From Stenotrophomonas sp. ASS1 (GTDB taxonomy: Bacteria > Pseudomonadota > Gammaproteobacteria > Xanthomonadales > Xanthomonadaceae), in NCBI RefSeq assembly GCF_004346925.1, contig NZ_CP031167.1:826001-890000 (forward strand): 64,000 nt of DNA. Reading direction: 5' to 3'. Below are positions 49,338 through 58,164 of this stretch, piece by piece. The stretch's first letter is position 1; every line of letters starts with the position of its first letter. Both the position numbers and the translations under genes were made by a program. Below the pieces are notes generated by a model. That model searched no databases and was not told the origin of the DNA. It saw only the letters and a program-made list of their open reading frames with translations.

Positions 49338-50117
49338 ATGATCGACGTGGTGCTGCTGATCGTGATCGCCGCCTCGACCCTGCTGGGGATGCTGCGCGGC
49401 TTCGTCGGAATCGTCATCGGCACCCTGTCGTGGCTGCTGGCCGCGTGGGCGGCCTTCGCCTTCGGTAATGACGCGGCCCACTGGTGGGCCGCGCCGGCGG
49501 CCCCCGGAGGCGAGCACTTCGTCGGTGGCTACCTGGGGGTCGGCATCGGCGTGATGATCGTGGTCGCGGTGATCGGCATGGTCATCAAGGCCCTGGTCCA
49601 CCGCAGCATGCTGACCAGCCTGGACCGCCTGCTGGGCGGGGTGCTGGGCGCGGTGCGAGGCGGCCTGATCGCCGCGGTCCTGCTGCTGCTGGGCAGCTTC
49701 ACCCCGCTGACCGCCGAACCCTCGTGGCAGCGCTCGGCGGTGCGTCCGTTGCTGAACCCGACCGTGGCCTGGATGAACAGCAAACTGCCGCACTGGGAGG
49801 TTCCCGGGGCCGATCTGCTGCCCAAGGCCTTGCCGACCGACGCGCTGTCCCCATCTGCATTGATGGAATTGGGCAAGAACGCAGGCGCCGGGTTGGGAAA
49901 GCCGGGCGCGGCAGGCGATAATGGCATCCTCAACCAGGTAGTGGCAGGCAGCGGATGGCTGCGGCCTGCGAAAGCGGAACAGGGCGATTCCTACGATCCG
50001 GCCGAAGTGCGCCCGGACGCTCCTGCACTGCCGGACAGTATCGAGCCGGGCGATCCGGCCAACGTCGACCGCGCGCGCGGCGACCACCGCGGCCAGGTAC
50101 GGCCACCTTCCTTGTAA
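49338..50117 (+). CDS. cvpA: CvpA family membrane protein
   Basis: 259 aa from 49338, where AAGGAG lies 9 bases upstream. N-terminal CvpA domain with about four membrane helices ('MIDVVLLIVIAASTLLGMLR', 'GFVGIVIGTLSWLLAAW'). The hydrophilic C-terminal extension of roughly 100 residues is longer than in E. coli CvpA (162 aa). Linked to purF here as in E. coli, where it was found through colicin V production and purF polarity. Confidence 0.9.
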   Translation: MIDVVLLIVIAASTLLGMLRGFVGIVIGTLSWLLAAWAAFAFGNDAAHWWAAPAAPGGEHFVGGYLGVGIGVMIVVAVIGMVIKALVHRSMLTSLDRLLGGVLGAVRGGLIAAVLLLLGSFTPLTAEPSWQRSAVRPLLNPTVAWMNSKLPHWEVPGADLLPKALPTDALSPSALMELGKNAGAGLGKPGAAGDNGILNQVVAGSGWLRPAKAEQGDSYDPAEVRPDAPALPDSIEPGDPANVDRARGDHRGQVRPPSL

Positions 50118-50147
50118 CTGGGCACAGCCCAGCGGAGACCTCGCACC

Positions 50148-51614
50148 ATGTGTGGCATCGTCGGAATCGTCGGCAACCAGAACGTCGCCGGGCAGTTGTA
50201 TGACGGCTTGACCGTCCTCCAGCACCGTGGCCAGGACGCGGCGGGCATCGCCACCGCCAACGGCAGCCGCCTGCGAGTGCAGAAGGCCACCGGCCTGGTC
50301 CGCGATGTGTTCGATGCCCGCACCATGTCCACCCTGGAAGGCAGCGTCGGCATCGCCCATGTGCGCTACCCGACCGCCGGTTCGGAAGGCATGGACGAGG
50401 CACAGCCGTTCTACGTCAATTCGCCGTACGGCATCGCGCTGGCCCACAACGGCAACCTGATCAACACCGAAGCGCTGCGCCAGCAGGTGTTCGAGCAGGA
50501 CCGCCGCAACGTCAACACCGATTCGGACAGCGAAGTGCTGCTGAACGTGTTCGCCTATGAACTGGAGCAGCAGCGCCAGCTCAGCCCGGAAGCGGCCATC
50601 CGCGCGGTGGCTGGCGTGCACCGCCGCTGCAAGGGTGGCTATGCAGTGGTCAGCGTGGTGCTGGGCCTGGGCCTGGTCGCCTTCCGCGACCCGCATGGCA
50701 TCCGTCCGCTGGTGCTGGGCAAGCGCAGCCATGCCGAGGGCGACGAGTACATCGTGGCGTCCGAGTCGGCCGCGCTGGACGTGCTGGGCTTCCAGCGCGT
50801 GCGCGATGTGCAGCCGGGCGAAGCGCTGGTGATCACCGCGCGCGGCGAGCTGTTCTCGGAAATCTGCGCCGAGCCGGCCGAGCACACCCCGTGCATCTTC
50901 GAATACGTGTACTTCGCGCGCCCGGATTCGATGATCGACAACGTGTCGGTGCACAAGGCGCGCATGCGCATGGGCATCAAGCTGGGCGAGAAGATCCTGC
51001 GCCTGCGCCCGGACCACGACATCGACACCATCATCCCGATCCCGGACACCTCGCGCGACGCTGCGCTTGAGATCTCCAACGTGCTCGGCGTGAAGTACCG
51101 CGAAGGCTTCATCAAGAACCGCTACATCGGCCGTACCTTCATCATGCCGGGGCAGGGCGAACGCGTGAAGTCGGTGCGTCGCAAGCTCAACCCGATCCAC
51201 CTGGAGTTCCGCAACCGCGTGGTGCTGCTGGTGGACGATTCGATCGTGCGTGGCACCACCAGCCAGCAGATCGTGCAGATGGCCCGTGACGCGGGCGCGC
51301 GCAAGGTCTACCTGGCCAGCGCCGCGCCGCCGGTGCGCTACCCGAACATCTACGGCATCGACATGCCGGCGGCCGAGGAACTGGTCGCGCACAACCGCAC
51401 GGTGGAAGAGATCGAAGCCCACCTGGGCTGCGACTGGCTGATCTACCAGGACCTGGAAGACATGGAAGCGGCAGTGAGTGAGGGCAATCCGGCGCTGCGC
51501 AACTTCGATTCGTCCTGCTTCAACGGCCACTACCCGACCGGCATTGAACCGGGCTACTTCGAGCGCATCCAGCAGCTGCGGTCGGACGACGCCAAGCACA
51601 AGCGCCGCGCCTGA
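50148..51614 (+). CDS. purF: Amidophosphoribosyltransferase
   Basis: 488 aa. First committed step of purine synthesis: PRPP plus glutamine to phosphoribosylamine. Class II glutaminase domain with nucleophile Cys2 ('[20 protein letters not shown]') and no propeptide. The phosphoribosyltransferase domain has the PRPP loop '[19 protein letters not shown]'. Thirty bases after cvpA, in one transcription unit. Proteobacterial form without the Fe-S Cys set of the Bacillus type. Confidence 0.97.
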   Translation: MCGIVGIVGNQNVAGQLYDGLTVLQHRGQDAAGIATANGSRLRVQKATGLVRDVFDARTMSTLEGSVGIAHVRYPTAGSEGMDEAQPFYVNSPYGIALAHNGNLINTEALRQQVFEQDRRNVNTDSDSEVLLNVFAYELEQQRQLSPEAAIRAVAGVHRRCKGGYAVVSVVLGLGLVAFRDPHGIRPLVLGKRSHAEGDEYIVASESAALDVLGFQRVRDVQPGEALVITARGELFSEICAEPAEHTPCIFEYVYFARPDSMIDNVSVHKARMRMGIKLGEKILRLRPDHDIDTIIPIPDTSRDAALEISNVLGVKYREGFIKNRYIGRTFIMPGQGERVKSVRRKLNPIHLEFRNRVVLLVDDSIVRGTTSQQIVQMARDAGARKVYLASAAPPVRYPNIYGIDMPAAEELVAHNRTVEEIEAHLGCDWLIYQDLEDMEAAVSEGNPALRNFDSSCFNGHYPTGIEPGYFERIQQLRSDDAKHKRRA

Positions 51615-51623
51615 GGACCAGGC

Positions 51624-52448
51624 GTGGTTGACGTGCCCGATGTTGCTGGCGACCTGCTGCGCGCAGCGCAGCAGTGCCTGGCCGAAGCCGACCCGCTGCG
51701 CAAGGTTGCGCTGACCCAGGCCTACGCCGCTGCGTTCCGTGCCGGCCGCCTGAAGGTGGCTGCCGACGCGCCACCGCCAAAGCCGATCCGCATGCCGGGC
51801 CGGCCGGCGCAGCTGGTGCTGGTGCATCCGCGCGAAGTGCCGCGGCGCGGACTGGGCGGTGTGGAAGGACGGGCTGCCTTCATCCACGCCATCGCGCATA
51901 TCGAACTCAACGCGATCGACCTGGCCTGGGACGCGGTGTACCGCTTCCGCGACCTGCCGCCGGCGTTCCATGCCGACTGGGTCAGCTGTGCCGACGACGA
52001 ATCGCGGCACTTCATGCTGCTGCGGGAGCGCCTGCAGGTGCATGGCCACGACTACGGCGACTTCCCCGCGCACAACGGCCTGTGGGAAATGTGCGAAAAG
52101 ACCGCGCACGATGGCCTGGCACGCATGGCGCTGGTGCCGCGCGTGCTGGAAGCGCGCGGCCTGGACGTGACGCCCGGCATGATCGAGAAACTGCGCAATG
52201 TCGGCGATGGCGAGACCGCCGATGTGCTGGAAGTGATCCTGCGCGAGGAAGTGGCACATGTGGCTGCCGGTTCGCGCTGGTACCGCTGGTACTGTGACCG
52301 TGCCGGTGTCGAACCGCGTGCGCGCTTCAAGGAACTGCTGGTGGAGTACGCCGGCGGCTACCTGCATGGGCCATTCAACATCGAAGCGCGCCTGCTGGCC
52401 GGGTTCGATGCGGATGAGTTGGCCAACCTGATTGAACAGGCCGGTTGA
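51624..52448 (+). CDS. DUF455 ferritin-like protein
   Basis: 274 aa from GTG 51624, 9 bases after purF. Ferritin-like four-helix fold with probable metal ligands in 'AHIELNAIDLAWD', 'CADDESRHFMLL', 'EMCEKTAHDGLARMALVPRV' and 'LREEVAHVAAG'. It belongs to DUF455 (PF04305); biochemical role unknown, possibly a di-iron oxidase or hydroxylase. Tight spacing suggests co-transcription with purF. Confidence 0.83.
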   Translation: MVDVPDVAGDLLRAAQQCLAEADPLRKVALTQAYAAAFRAGRLKVAADAPPPKPIRMPGRPAQLVLVHPREVPRRGLGGVEGRAAFIHAIAHIELNAIDLAWDAVYRFRDLPPAFHADWVSCADDESRHFMLLRERLQVHGHDYGDFPAHNGLWEMCEKTAHDGLARMALVPRVLEARGLDVTPGMIEKLRNVGDGETADVLEVILREEVAHVAAGSRWYRWYCDRAGVEPRARFKELLVEYAGGYLHGPFNIEARLLAGFDADELANLIEQAG

Positions 52449-52454
52449 AGAAAA

Positions 52455-52516
52455 GGGGACGGAGGGGATTAAGTCGTTTGTGGCACAAACGACTTAATCC
52501 CCTCCGTCCCTTTTTT
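52455..52516. terminator. Very long palindromic bidirectional terminator
   Basis: Perfect 27-bp arms (52456-52482 and 52484-52510) around a single G, with an A-tract upstream (52449-52454) and a T-tract (52511-52516) downstream. Arms begin GGGACGGAGGGGATTAAGTC. It lies exactly between two convergent genes and must terminate both. Probably also a dispersed repeat in this genus, since similar sequences are common there. Confidence 0.85.
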
Positions 52517-53973
52517 CATGCGTTCGGCAACACCACGCGCTTGCCATCCACCGTTGGCCGGTTGATGTAGAACAGGCCGGGACCCGGCCGGTACGGCAGT
52601 TCGCTGACGCCGGCATCGGCGGCGTAGGTCAGTGCGGTGTCGCCCAGTGCATCGAAGTTCCAGTGCGCCGACTGCATCAGGTAACGCCGTCGCAGCAGCG
52701 CCTCCTGTGTCTGCGTCAGCGGCTGTCCGGCAACCAGTCGGCGTGCGATCGGCTGCAGGGCGGACGGCAGCTCCCAGCCGGGAACTCCAGCGGCATTGGC
52801 GGTCCATTGCACGCCAGCATCGATGGCCTGCTGCTGCATCACCTGCAGTGCGATCAGCTGGTAACGCCAGTCGATGCGCCGACGCAGCACCACCGCGGCG
52901 GTCACATACAGCACCGGCGACAACAGCACGCTGCGGCTGCCGGCGCGACGCTGCTGCTGCCACTGGTGCCAGACATCCACCCAGATCTCCTTTTCACCCA
53001 CGCCCAGCTGCTGCCGCCAGCGTTCGGCGTCGGCCTGCGTTTCGGCGTAGGCCGTGGTGGCCTGCAGCAACGCCAGTGGAGGGACCTGGTAGTCGGAAAC
53101 CGGTGGGCGGCGCAGCTGCTGCCGGCGTGGACGGCTGAGCAGCTTGGGCCCTTCTTCCAGCTGGTTGTAGCCACCGCCGATGTTGGCGTGCACGCCGGGC
53201 AGGGCGACCTCGGTGAACGTTGGCGCGACGCTGGTCAATGGATAGTGTTGGCGATGCTCGTCACGCGCGGCCAATTGCACGACGTGTGCCGCGATGCCAC
53301 TGCGCAGGGCGAGCTGCGGGTGTTCATCGGCGCGGCCACCATTGACTGCAACCACGGTGTCGAACAGTCCGATGAAGCGCAGCACCGGCGTGGCCGGGGC
53401 GAAGTCCGCAGTGCAGGGCAGGCCGGCGCCCTGCAGCAGCTGGCGCCAGCGCGCGCTGTCCCAGGCCCGCAGCTGGTTTGCGATATCACGTGCCGCGGCA
53501 GCACCGCGCGAATAGCCGAACAGATCCAGCTGCACGCCACGCAGCGGTCGCTGCCAGCGCGCGGACAGCTCGGCCAGTGCCGCCGGCAGCAGCACCTGCA
53601 GCGCGCGCTGCACTTTCGCGCGAACGCCACTGGCACCGATGCCGAAGGCCAGTCCGATCAGATCGTCATCGGCATCATCGCGGGTCCCCACGCCCTCGAC
53701 ATAGATCGACAGCGAAGGCGCGGCCATCGCATCGCGGCGGCTGTCCGGATACAGCTGCTGCAGGCGCGCGATGTTGGTCAGGCCGTTGTCGTAGCTGCTG
53801 GTCAGCCGGCTCTGGTAGGTCGAATCATCATCCGCGCGCAGCTGCGCCGGGCGTGGCTGCGGAACCTGTGGGCGACCGCGTGCCAGGTTGTGTGCGTTGT
53901 TGCGGGTGCCATCAAAGAACAGGCCGATCCGCAGCAAGCCGACATCTTCGTCCGTGTCCTGCGATGGTGCCAT
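52516..53973 (-). CDS. DUF2235 lipase-like protein (Tle1-type catalytic domain)
   Basis: 485 aa from 53973; ATGs at 53979 and 54000 are in frame, but GGGGA spacing favours 53973. No signal peptide. Alpha/beta-hydrolase of DUF2235: 'IGLFFDGTRNN' at the start, nucleophile Ser155 in 'DLFGYSRGAAAARDIAN', Asp in 'IGLFDTVVAVNGG', His in 'LPGVHANIGGGYN'. DUF2235 is the catalytic domain of type VI secretion phospholipase effectors (Tle1). No T6SS genes or obvious immunity lipoprotein lie nearby, so effector status is only a possibility. Confidence 0.82.
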   Translation of the reverse strand: MAPSQDTDEDVGLLRIGLFFDGTRNNAHNLARGRPQVPQPRPAQLRADDDSTYQSRLTSSYDNGLTNIARLQQLYPDSRRDAMAAPSLSIYVEGVGTRDDADDDLIGLAFGIGASGVRAKVQRALQVLLPAALAELSARWQRPLRGVQLDLFGYSRGAAAARDIANQLRAWDSARWRQLLQGAGLPCTADFAPATPVLRFIGLFDTVVAVNGGRADEHPQLALRSGIAAHVVQLAARDEHRQHYPLTSVAPTFTEVALPGVHANIGGGYNQLEEGPKLLSRPRRQQLRRPPVSDYQVPPLALLQATTAYAETQADAERWRQQLGVGEKEIWVDVWHQWQQQRRAGSRSVLLSPVLYVTAAVVLRRRIDWRYQLIALQVMQQQAIDAGVQWTANAAGVPGWELPSALQPIARRLVAGQPLTQTQEALLRRRYLMQSAHWNFDALGDTALTYAADAGVSELPYRPGPGLFYINRPTVDGKRVVLPNA

Positions 53974-54198
53974 GTGCATTCCCCGTCGTGGCTGCGTCAC
54001 GGTAGCGCGAAAGCGGTGTATTGGCGAAGTGTAGTGACGCTTTTGACCTTACTTAACGCAGATGCGGTCGATCACAGTTCCTGATTTTCATTCCCATCTT
54101 CTATTGAATTCACACGACCCGCGCAGGCCAGATGGCCAGACCCGGTAGACCCGGGCGTGCTGCATCAACGCTGTTCACATCATTCAAGGAGCGACGCA

Positions 54199-55452
54199 AT
54201 GTTGTCCAGATCGATTGGCAAAGCGGCAGGTGGCCTGGTGTTGGGTTTGTCGGTGGCAGCGGCCGCGCATGCGGCACCGTTGTTCGAGCCGGTGACGGTC
54301 ATCAGCCGCGCATCGGCAAACAGTGAGCCCGCGCTGGGCAAGCTGCTGGCCACCCCGTCCACCGCGACGGTACAGGAAGTGCGTGTCGACGCTGCTGCCA
54401 CTGCGCAGCCGCAGCTGGAGTTCGAACTGCTTGGCCAGCGTGTGCAGGCGGTGCGCAGCAAGGTGGAAGCCCTGCCCGATGGCGGCAGCATCTGGTACGG
54501 CCAGTTGCGCTCGCCGTCCGATCGGCTGACTGCCGCCACTTCGAATGGCCAGGATGATCCTGGTAATTCAGTGATCCTGGTGCGTTCGGGCAACACCCTC
54601 ACCGGTTCGATCCGCAAGGACGGCAAGCTGTATCGCCTGCGCCCACTGGGCAACCGCCATGTACTGGTGGAAGTGGATGAGTCGCGGATGCCGGCCGACC
54701 ATCCGGCCGACTACAACCAGCTGCCGAAAATCCCGATGGGCAACAATGACCGCATCGGCATCGCGCAGGCCTCGTCCGGTACCCCGGCCACCATCCGCGT
54801 GCTGGTGGTGGCGACCAATGCAGCGGTAACGGCCTATGGCGGCAACATGCAGTCGCTGGTGCAGCTGGCGGTGGCCGAATCCAACCAGGGCTACGTCAAC
54901 AGCAACGTGGGCATCACCCTGCAGCTGGCCGGCTATGAAACCACCAGTTACACCGAATCCGGCAACTTCACCACCGACCTGACCCGCTTCCGCAACACCA
55001 GCGACGGCTACATGGACAGCATCCACACCAGCCGCAACAACACTGCGGCCGATGTCGGCGTCCTGCTGATCAACAACACGAGCTACTGCGGGTTGGCCTC
55101 GGGCATCGGTTCGACGGCATCGACGGCGTTCGCGGCGGTGTACTGGGATTGCGCGACCGGCTATTACTCCTTCGCGCATGAGATCGGCCACCTGCAGAGT
55201 GCGCGGCACGATATCGCCAGTGATCCCAGCACGTCGCCCTATGCCTATGGGCACGGTTATCGCTACGAGCCGTCCTCCGGTTCGCGCTGGCGCACGATCA
55301 TGGCTTATGACTGCTCGGCCGGCTGCCCGCGCCTGAACTACTGGTCCAACCCGAACATCAACTACAACGGCATCCCGATGGGCAATGCCAGCACCGCCGA
55401 CAACCAGCGCGTGCTGGTCAATACCAAGGCCACCATCGCGGCCTTCCGCTGA
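54199..55452 (+). CDS. Secreted metzincin-like metalloprotease
   Basis: 417 aa from 54199 (AAGGAG 7 bases upstream). Signal peptide 'MLSRSIGKAAGGLVLGLSVA' ending in AHA. A propeptide-like region reaches to about residue 200. The catalytic domain has the zinc motif 'HEIGHLQSARHD' (HExxHxxxxxHD) and a Met-turn 'TIMAYDC'. The Gly usual at the eighth position of metzincins is Ser here. Probably exported and self-processed. Divergent from the DUF2235 gene. Confidence 0.87.
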   Translation: MLSRSIGKAAGGLVLGLSVAAAAHAAPLFEPVTVISRASANSEPALGKLLATPSTATVQEVRVDAAATAQPQLEFELLGQRVQAVRSKVEALPDGGSIWYGQLRSPSDRLTAATSNGQDDPGNSVILVRSGNTLTGSIRKDGKLYRLRPLGNRHVLVEVDESRMPADHPADYNQLPKIPMGNNDRIGIAQASSGTPATIRVLVVATNAAVTAYGGNMQSLVQLAVAESNQGYVNSNVGITLQLAGYETTSYTESGNFTTDLTRFRNTSDGYMDSIHTSRNNTAADVGVLLINNTSYCGLASGIGSTASTAFAAVYWDCATGYYSFAHEIGHLQSARHDIASDPSTSPYAYGHGYRYEPSSGSRWRTIMAYDCSAGCPRLNYWSNPNINYNGIPMGNASTADNQRVLVNTKATIAAFR

Positions 55453-55460
55453 GGCCAACC

Positions 55461-55529
55461 GCCGACCGAGGTCGGCGTCTACCTGGGTGCGTTCACCTGC
55501 CCTGGTAGATGCCAACCTTGGTTGGCACC
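55461..55529. repeat. SMAG-variant pair
   Basis: GCCGACCGAGGTCGGCGTCTAC (55461-55482) and GTAGATGCCAACCTTGGTTGGCACC (55505-55529). Second stem TGCCAACC/GGTTGGCA is another compensated variant. Between the protease (+) and lpxH (-). Confidence 0.75.
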
Positions 55530-55539
55530 CCGCGATCCA

Positions 55540-56286
55540 TCATTCGCGCGCGAGCGTATCCAGCGACCAGCCGCCGGCATCCACGCGCAGCACCGATCCC
55601 TGTTCGTACCAGTCACCCAGCACGATGCGGTTGCAGGCGCGGCCACCGGCCTGCAGCGTGTGTACCGCCGGGCGATGGGTGTGGCCGTGGATCATGGTGT
55701 CCACGCCATGGCGCACGAAGGTGGCATCGACTTCGGCGGGTGACACGTCGGTTACCGACTCGAACTGCGCACGATCATCCTGCTTCATTTCCGACTGGCG
55801 GGCCTGGCTGGCGTCGCGTGCCTTCTGCGCGAAGGCGATGCGTGCGGCCAGCGGCTGCGACAGGAACTGCGCCTGGAAGACCGGGTCGCGCGTCTGTGCA
55901 CGGAACTGCTGGTAGGGGATGTCGTCCGTGCACAGCAGGTCGCCGTGCTGCAGCAGCACCGGGCGGCCGTACAGCTCGATCACGCACGGGTCGGGCAGGA
56001 TGCGCAGGCCGGCACGGCGCGCATAGTCTTCGCCGAGCAGGAAGTCGCGGTTGCCGCGGATGAAGTACACCGGTACGCCGCTGTCGGAAAGTACCTTCAG
56101 CGCGTCGGCCACCGCATCGGCAGCAGGCGAGGGCGTGTCGTCGCCGATCCAGGCTTCGAACAGGTCGCCGAGGATGTACAGCGCATCGGCGCCGGGCGCC
56201 TGCTCGCGCAGGAAGCGCAGGAACAGGTCGGTGATCTCCGGACGGCTGGGGTCCAGGTGCAGGTCGGAAATGAACAGCGTGGTCAT
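55540..56286 (-). CDS. lpxH: UDP-2,3-diacylglucosamine diphosphatase
   Basis: 248 aa. Calcineurin-like phosphoesterase that makes lipid X in lipid A synthesis at the inner membrane. Metal ligands are visible in '[10 protein letters not shown]', '[14 protein letters not shown]', '[11 protein letters not shown]', '[11 protein letters not shown]' and '[12 protein letters not shown]'. Length agrees with E. coli LpxH (240). Followed upstream (minus strand) by the PAP2 and glycosyltransferase genes, also envelope-related. Confidence 0.95.
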   Translation of the reverse strand: MTTLFISDLHLDPSRPEITDLFLRFLREQAPGADALYILGDLFEAWIGDDTPSPAADAVADALKVLSDSGVPVYFIRGNRDFLLGEDYARRAGLRILPDPCVIELYGRPVLLQHGDLLCTDDIPYQQFRAQTRDPVFQAQFLSQPLAARIAFAQKARDASQARQSEMKQDDRAQFESVTDVSPAEVDATFVRHGVDTMIHGHTHRPAVHTLQAGGRACNRIVLGDWYEQGSVLRVDAGGWSLDTLARE

Positions 56287-56308
56287 GCAGGCATTCTAGG
56301 GCATCCAC

Positions 56309-56331
56309 CGCCGGGCATGGCCCGGCGCTAC
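56309..56331. repeat. SMAG-variant palindrome
   Basis: CGCCGGGCATGGCCCGGCGCTAC-type unit: stem CGCCGGGC/GCCCGGCG with inverted head CTAC. Between lpxH and the PAP2 gene, followed by GGGATCTGACCCC. Confidence 0.65.
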
Positions 56332-56353
56332 CGAAGGGATCTGACCCCGGGGG

Positions 56354-56893
56354 CTACACCGGCAGCGGCAACCAGGCCAGGCTGGCCGATGCCAGCAGGA
56401 TGGCAATGCCGGTGGCGGCCAGTACATCGGACGGGTAGTGCAGGCCAAGCACCACCCGCGACAGCGCGACGCCGAAGGTGAACGGCACCAGTAGCGGCGC
56501 CAGCCACGGGTAGTAGGCCAGCGCGACGATGGTGAACGACACCGCGTGCAGGGTGTGCCCGGAGGGGAAGCTGAACTCGTCCAGCGGCGCCACCCAGGCG
56601 CGGATGCGCAGATCGGCCGCATACGGGCGGGGACGCCGGGTCCAGCGCTTGAGGCCTTTGTAGAGCAGCAGTGCGGCCAGGCCGGTGGCGGCCATGTGCA
56701 CCGATGCACGCAGTCCGTCGAAGCCGTCCAGCGCCACCAGCGCGCCCATCAGCACGTACCAGAACACGCCATCGCCGAGCCGGCTGATGACCGAGAACAG
56801 GCGACGCACGCGGCGACGCCGGCAGTAGTGGTTGGCCCGGCGGCAGAGCCGCGCCTCGCGGCCAGCCAGCAGCTCAAGCGGCGTGGTGCGCAT
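56354..56893 (-). CDS. PAP2-family phosphatase
   Basis: 179 aa from 56893. Membrane-embedded phosphatase with the three-part signature: 'KRWTRRPRPY', 'FPSGHTLH' and 'SRVVLGLHYPSDVLA'. Around five hydrophobic helices. It may act on phosphatidate or undecaprenyl diphosphate; the substrate is uncertain. Its start overlaps the end of the glycosyltransferase gene by 20 bases, so the two are translationally linked. Confidence 0.88.
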   Translation of the reverse strand: MRTTPLELLAGREARLCRRANHYCRRRRVRRLFSVISRLGDGVFWYVLMGALVALDGFDGLRASVHMAATGLAALLLYKGLKRWTRRPRPYAADLRIRAWVAPLDEFSFPSGHTLHAVSFTIVALAYYPWLAPLLVPFTFGVALSRVVLGLHYPSDVLAATGIAILLASASLAWLPLPV

Positions 56894-58019
56894 GGCCGCT
56901 CCTCCGCGACTGGGCCAGCTCGGCCAGCAGGGCATCGAATTCGGCAACCACCTGCTGTGGATGCAGGCGCTTCATCGCACGCGCGGCGCTGCTGCCGAAT
57001 TCGCGGCGCCGTGCATCATCGGCGGCCAGCTGCACCGCTGCCTCGATGAACTGCTCATCGTTTTCCACGGCCGCACCGTTCTCGCCATCACGCAGGTATT
57101 CGCGGGCCGCACCGTAGTCGAAAGCGACGGTGGCCAGGCCGCTGGCCATGCTTTCCAGGGTCACGTTGCCAAAGGTCTCGCTGCGGCTGGGGAACAGGAA
57201 CAGGTCACCGCTGGCGAAATGCCGTGCCAGGGCTTCGCCGCGCTGGATGCCGCAGAAAATGAAATCGGGGTTTTCATGTGCCAGTTTTTCGCGGGCCGGA
57301 CCATCACCCACCCAGACGAAGCGGGCTTTGGGGCGGATCTGCTGCAGGCGGCGGAAGGCTTTCACCGCCAGGCCAAGGTTTTTTTCCGCAGCGATGCGGC
57401 CGACATGGATCGCGACCAGGCCGTTGCCGTCCACGCCCCATTCCTCGCGCAGCGCCGGGTCGCGCCGGCCCGGATCGAACTGCTGGCTGTCGACCGCGCG
57501 TGCCAGCAGGCGCACGCGTTCGAAGCCCTGTTCACCGAGGAACTGTTGCAGCTCGCGGGTGGGCACCAGGGTTGCATCGGCCTGGTTGTGGAACCGGCGC
57601 ATCCAGCGCATCGCGGCAGCCTGCAGCCAGGCCACGCCGTAGTCGGGCAGGTACTCGTCGAAGCGGGTATGGAAACCACTGGCGACCGGAATGCCAAGGC
57701 GGCGCGCGGTGCGCAGCGCCGACCAGCCCAGCGGGCCTTCGGTGGCGATGTAGACCGCATCGGGACGCTGCTGCTGCCAGTGGCGGTTGAGCCTGATCGG
57801 TGCAGGCAGGCCAAAGCGCAGGCCGGGGTAGCGCGGCAGTGCGGCGCCCGGCACCAGCAGCGTGCCCGGTGCCGAGTCCAGTGCTTCGCTGGTCTGGCGT
57901 GGCCGGATCAGGTCGATGTCATGGCCGGAATTGCGCAGTCCCTGCTCCAGGCCCTGCACGGTGAGGGCAACGCCGTTCACTTCCGGCGGGTAGGTCTCGG
58001 TGACGATGGCATAGCGCAT
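56874..58019 (-). CDS. Glycosyltransferase family 4 (group 1)
   Basis: 381 aa from 58019 ('MRYAIVTETYPPEVNGVALT'). GT-B fold: N-terminal acceptor domain with the 'TETYPPEVNGV' loop and 'GFHTRFDEYLPDYG'. The C-terminal domain has 'IHVGRIAAEKNLGLAVKAF' and the EX7E-type 'FPSRSETFGNVTLESMASGL'. It resembles mannosyltransferases acting on glycolipids (MgtA/PimB type). With the overlapping PAP2 gene, a small glycolipid module is plausible. Confidence 0.88.
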   Translation of the reverse strand: MRYAIVTETYPPEVNGVALTVQGLEQGLRNSGHDIDLIRPRQTSEALDSAPGTLLVPGAALPRYPGLRFGLPAPIRLNRHWQQQRPDAVYIATEGPLGWSALRTARRLGIPVASGFHTRFDEYLPDYGVAWLQAAAMRWMRRFHNQADATLVPTRELQQFLGEQGFERVRLLARAVDSQQFDPGRRDPALREEWGVDGNGLVAIHVGRIAAEKNLGLAVKAFRRLQQIRPKARFVWVGDGPAREKLAHENPDFIFCGIQRGEALARHFASGDLFLFPSRSETFGNVTLESMASGLATVAFDYGAAREYLRDGENGAAVENDEQFIEAAVQLAADDARRREFGSSAARAMKRLHPQQVVAEFDALLAELAQSRRSGHAHHAA

Positions 58020-58117
58020 GGCGGGCCTCCGGGTTTCCGGCATGCTCGGGCCTGGCGATGTAGCCGATATGACCGCTTTGCGACCACGGGATGACGGTGG
58101 TCAGGTCCCTGTACGAA

Positions 58118-58141
58118 GCCACGGCCCCGAAGGGCCGTGGC
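58118..58141 (-). terminator. Hairpin downstream of TonB receptor 1
   Basis: GCCACGGCCC/GGGCCGTGGC with loop CGAA. On the minus strand it is followed by TTCGTACAG. It has the same core as the terminator of the next receptor (61377-61400), suggesting the pair arose by duplication. Confidence 0.6.
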
Positions 58142-58164
58142 GGTCGTGCAGGGGGCGCGGTGGA

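Noticed and set aside
52516..53973. A type VI secretion locus around the DUF2235 gene
   Set aside because: No tss, hcp, vgrG or PAAR genes occur anywhere in the window.
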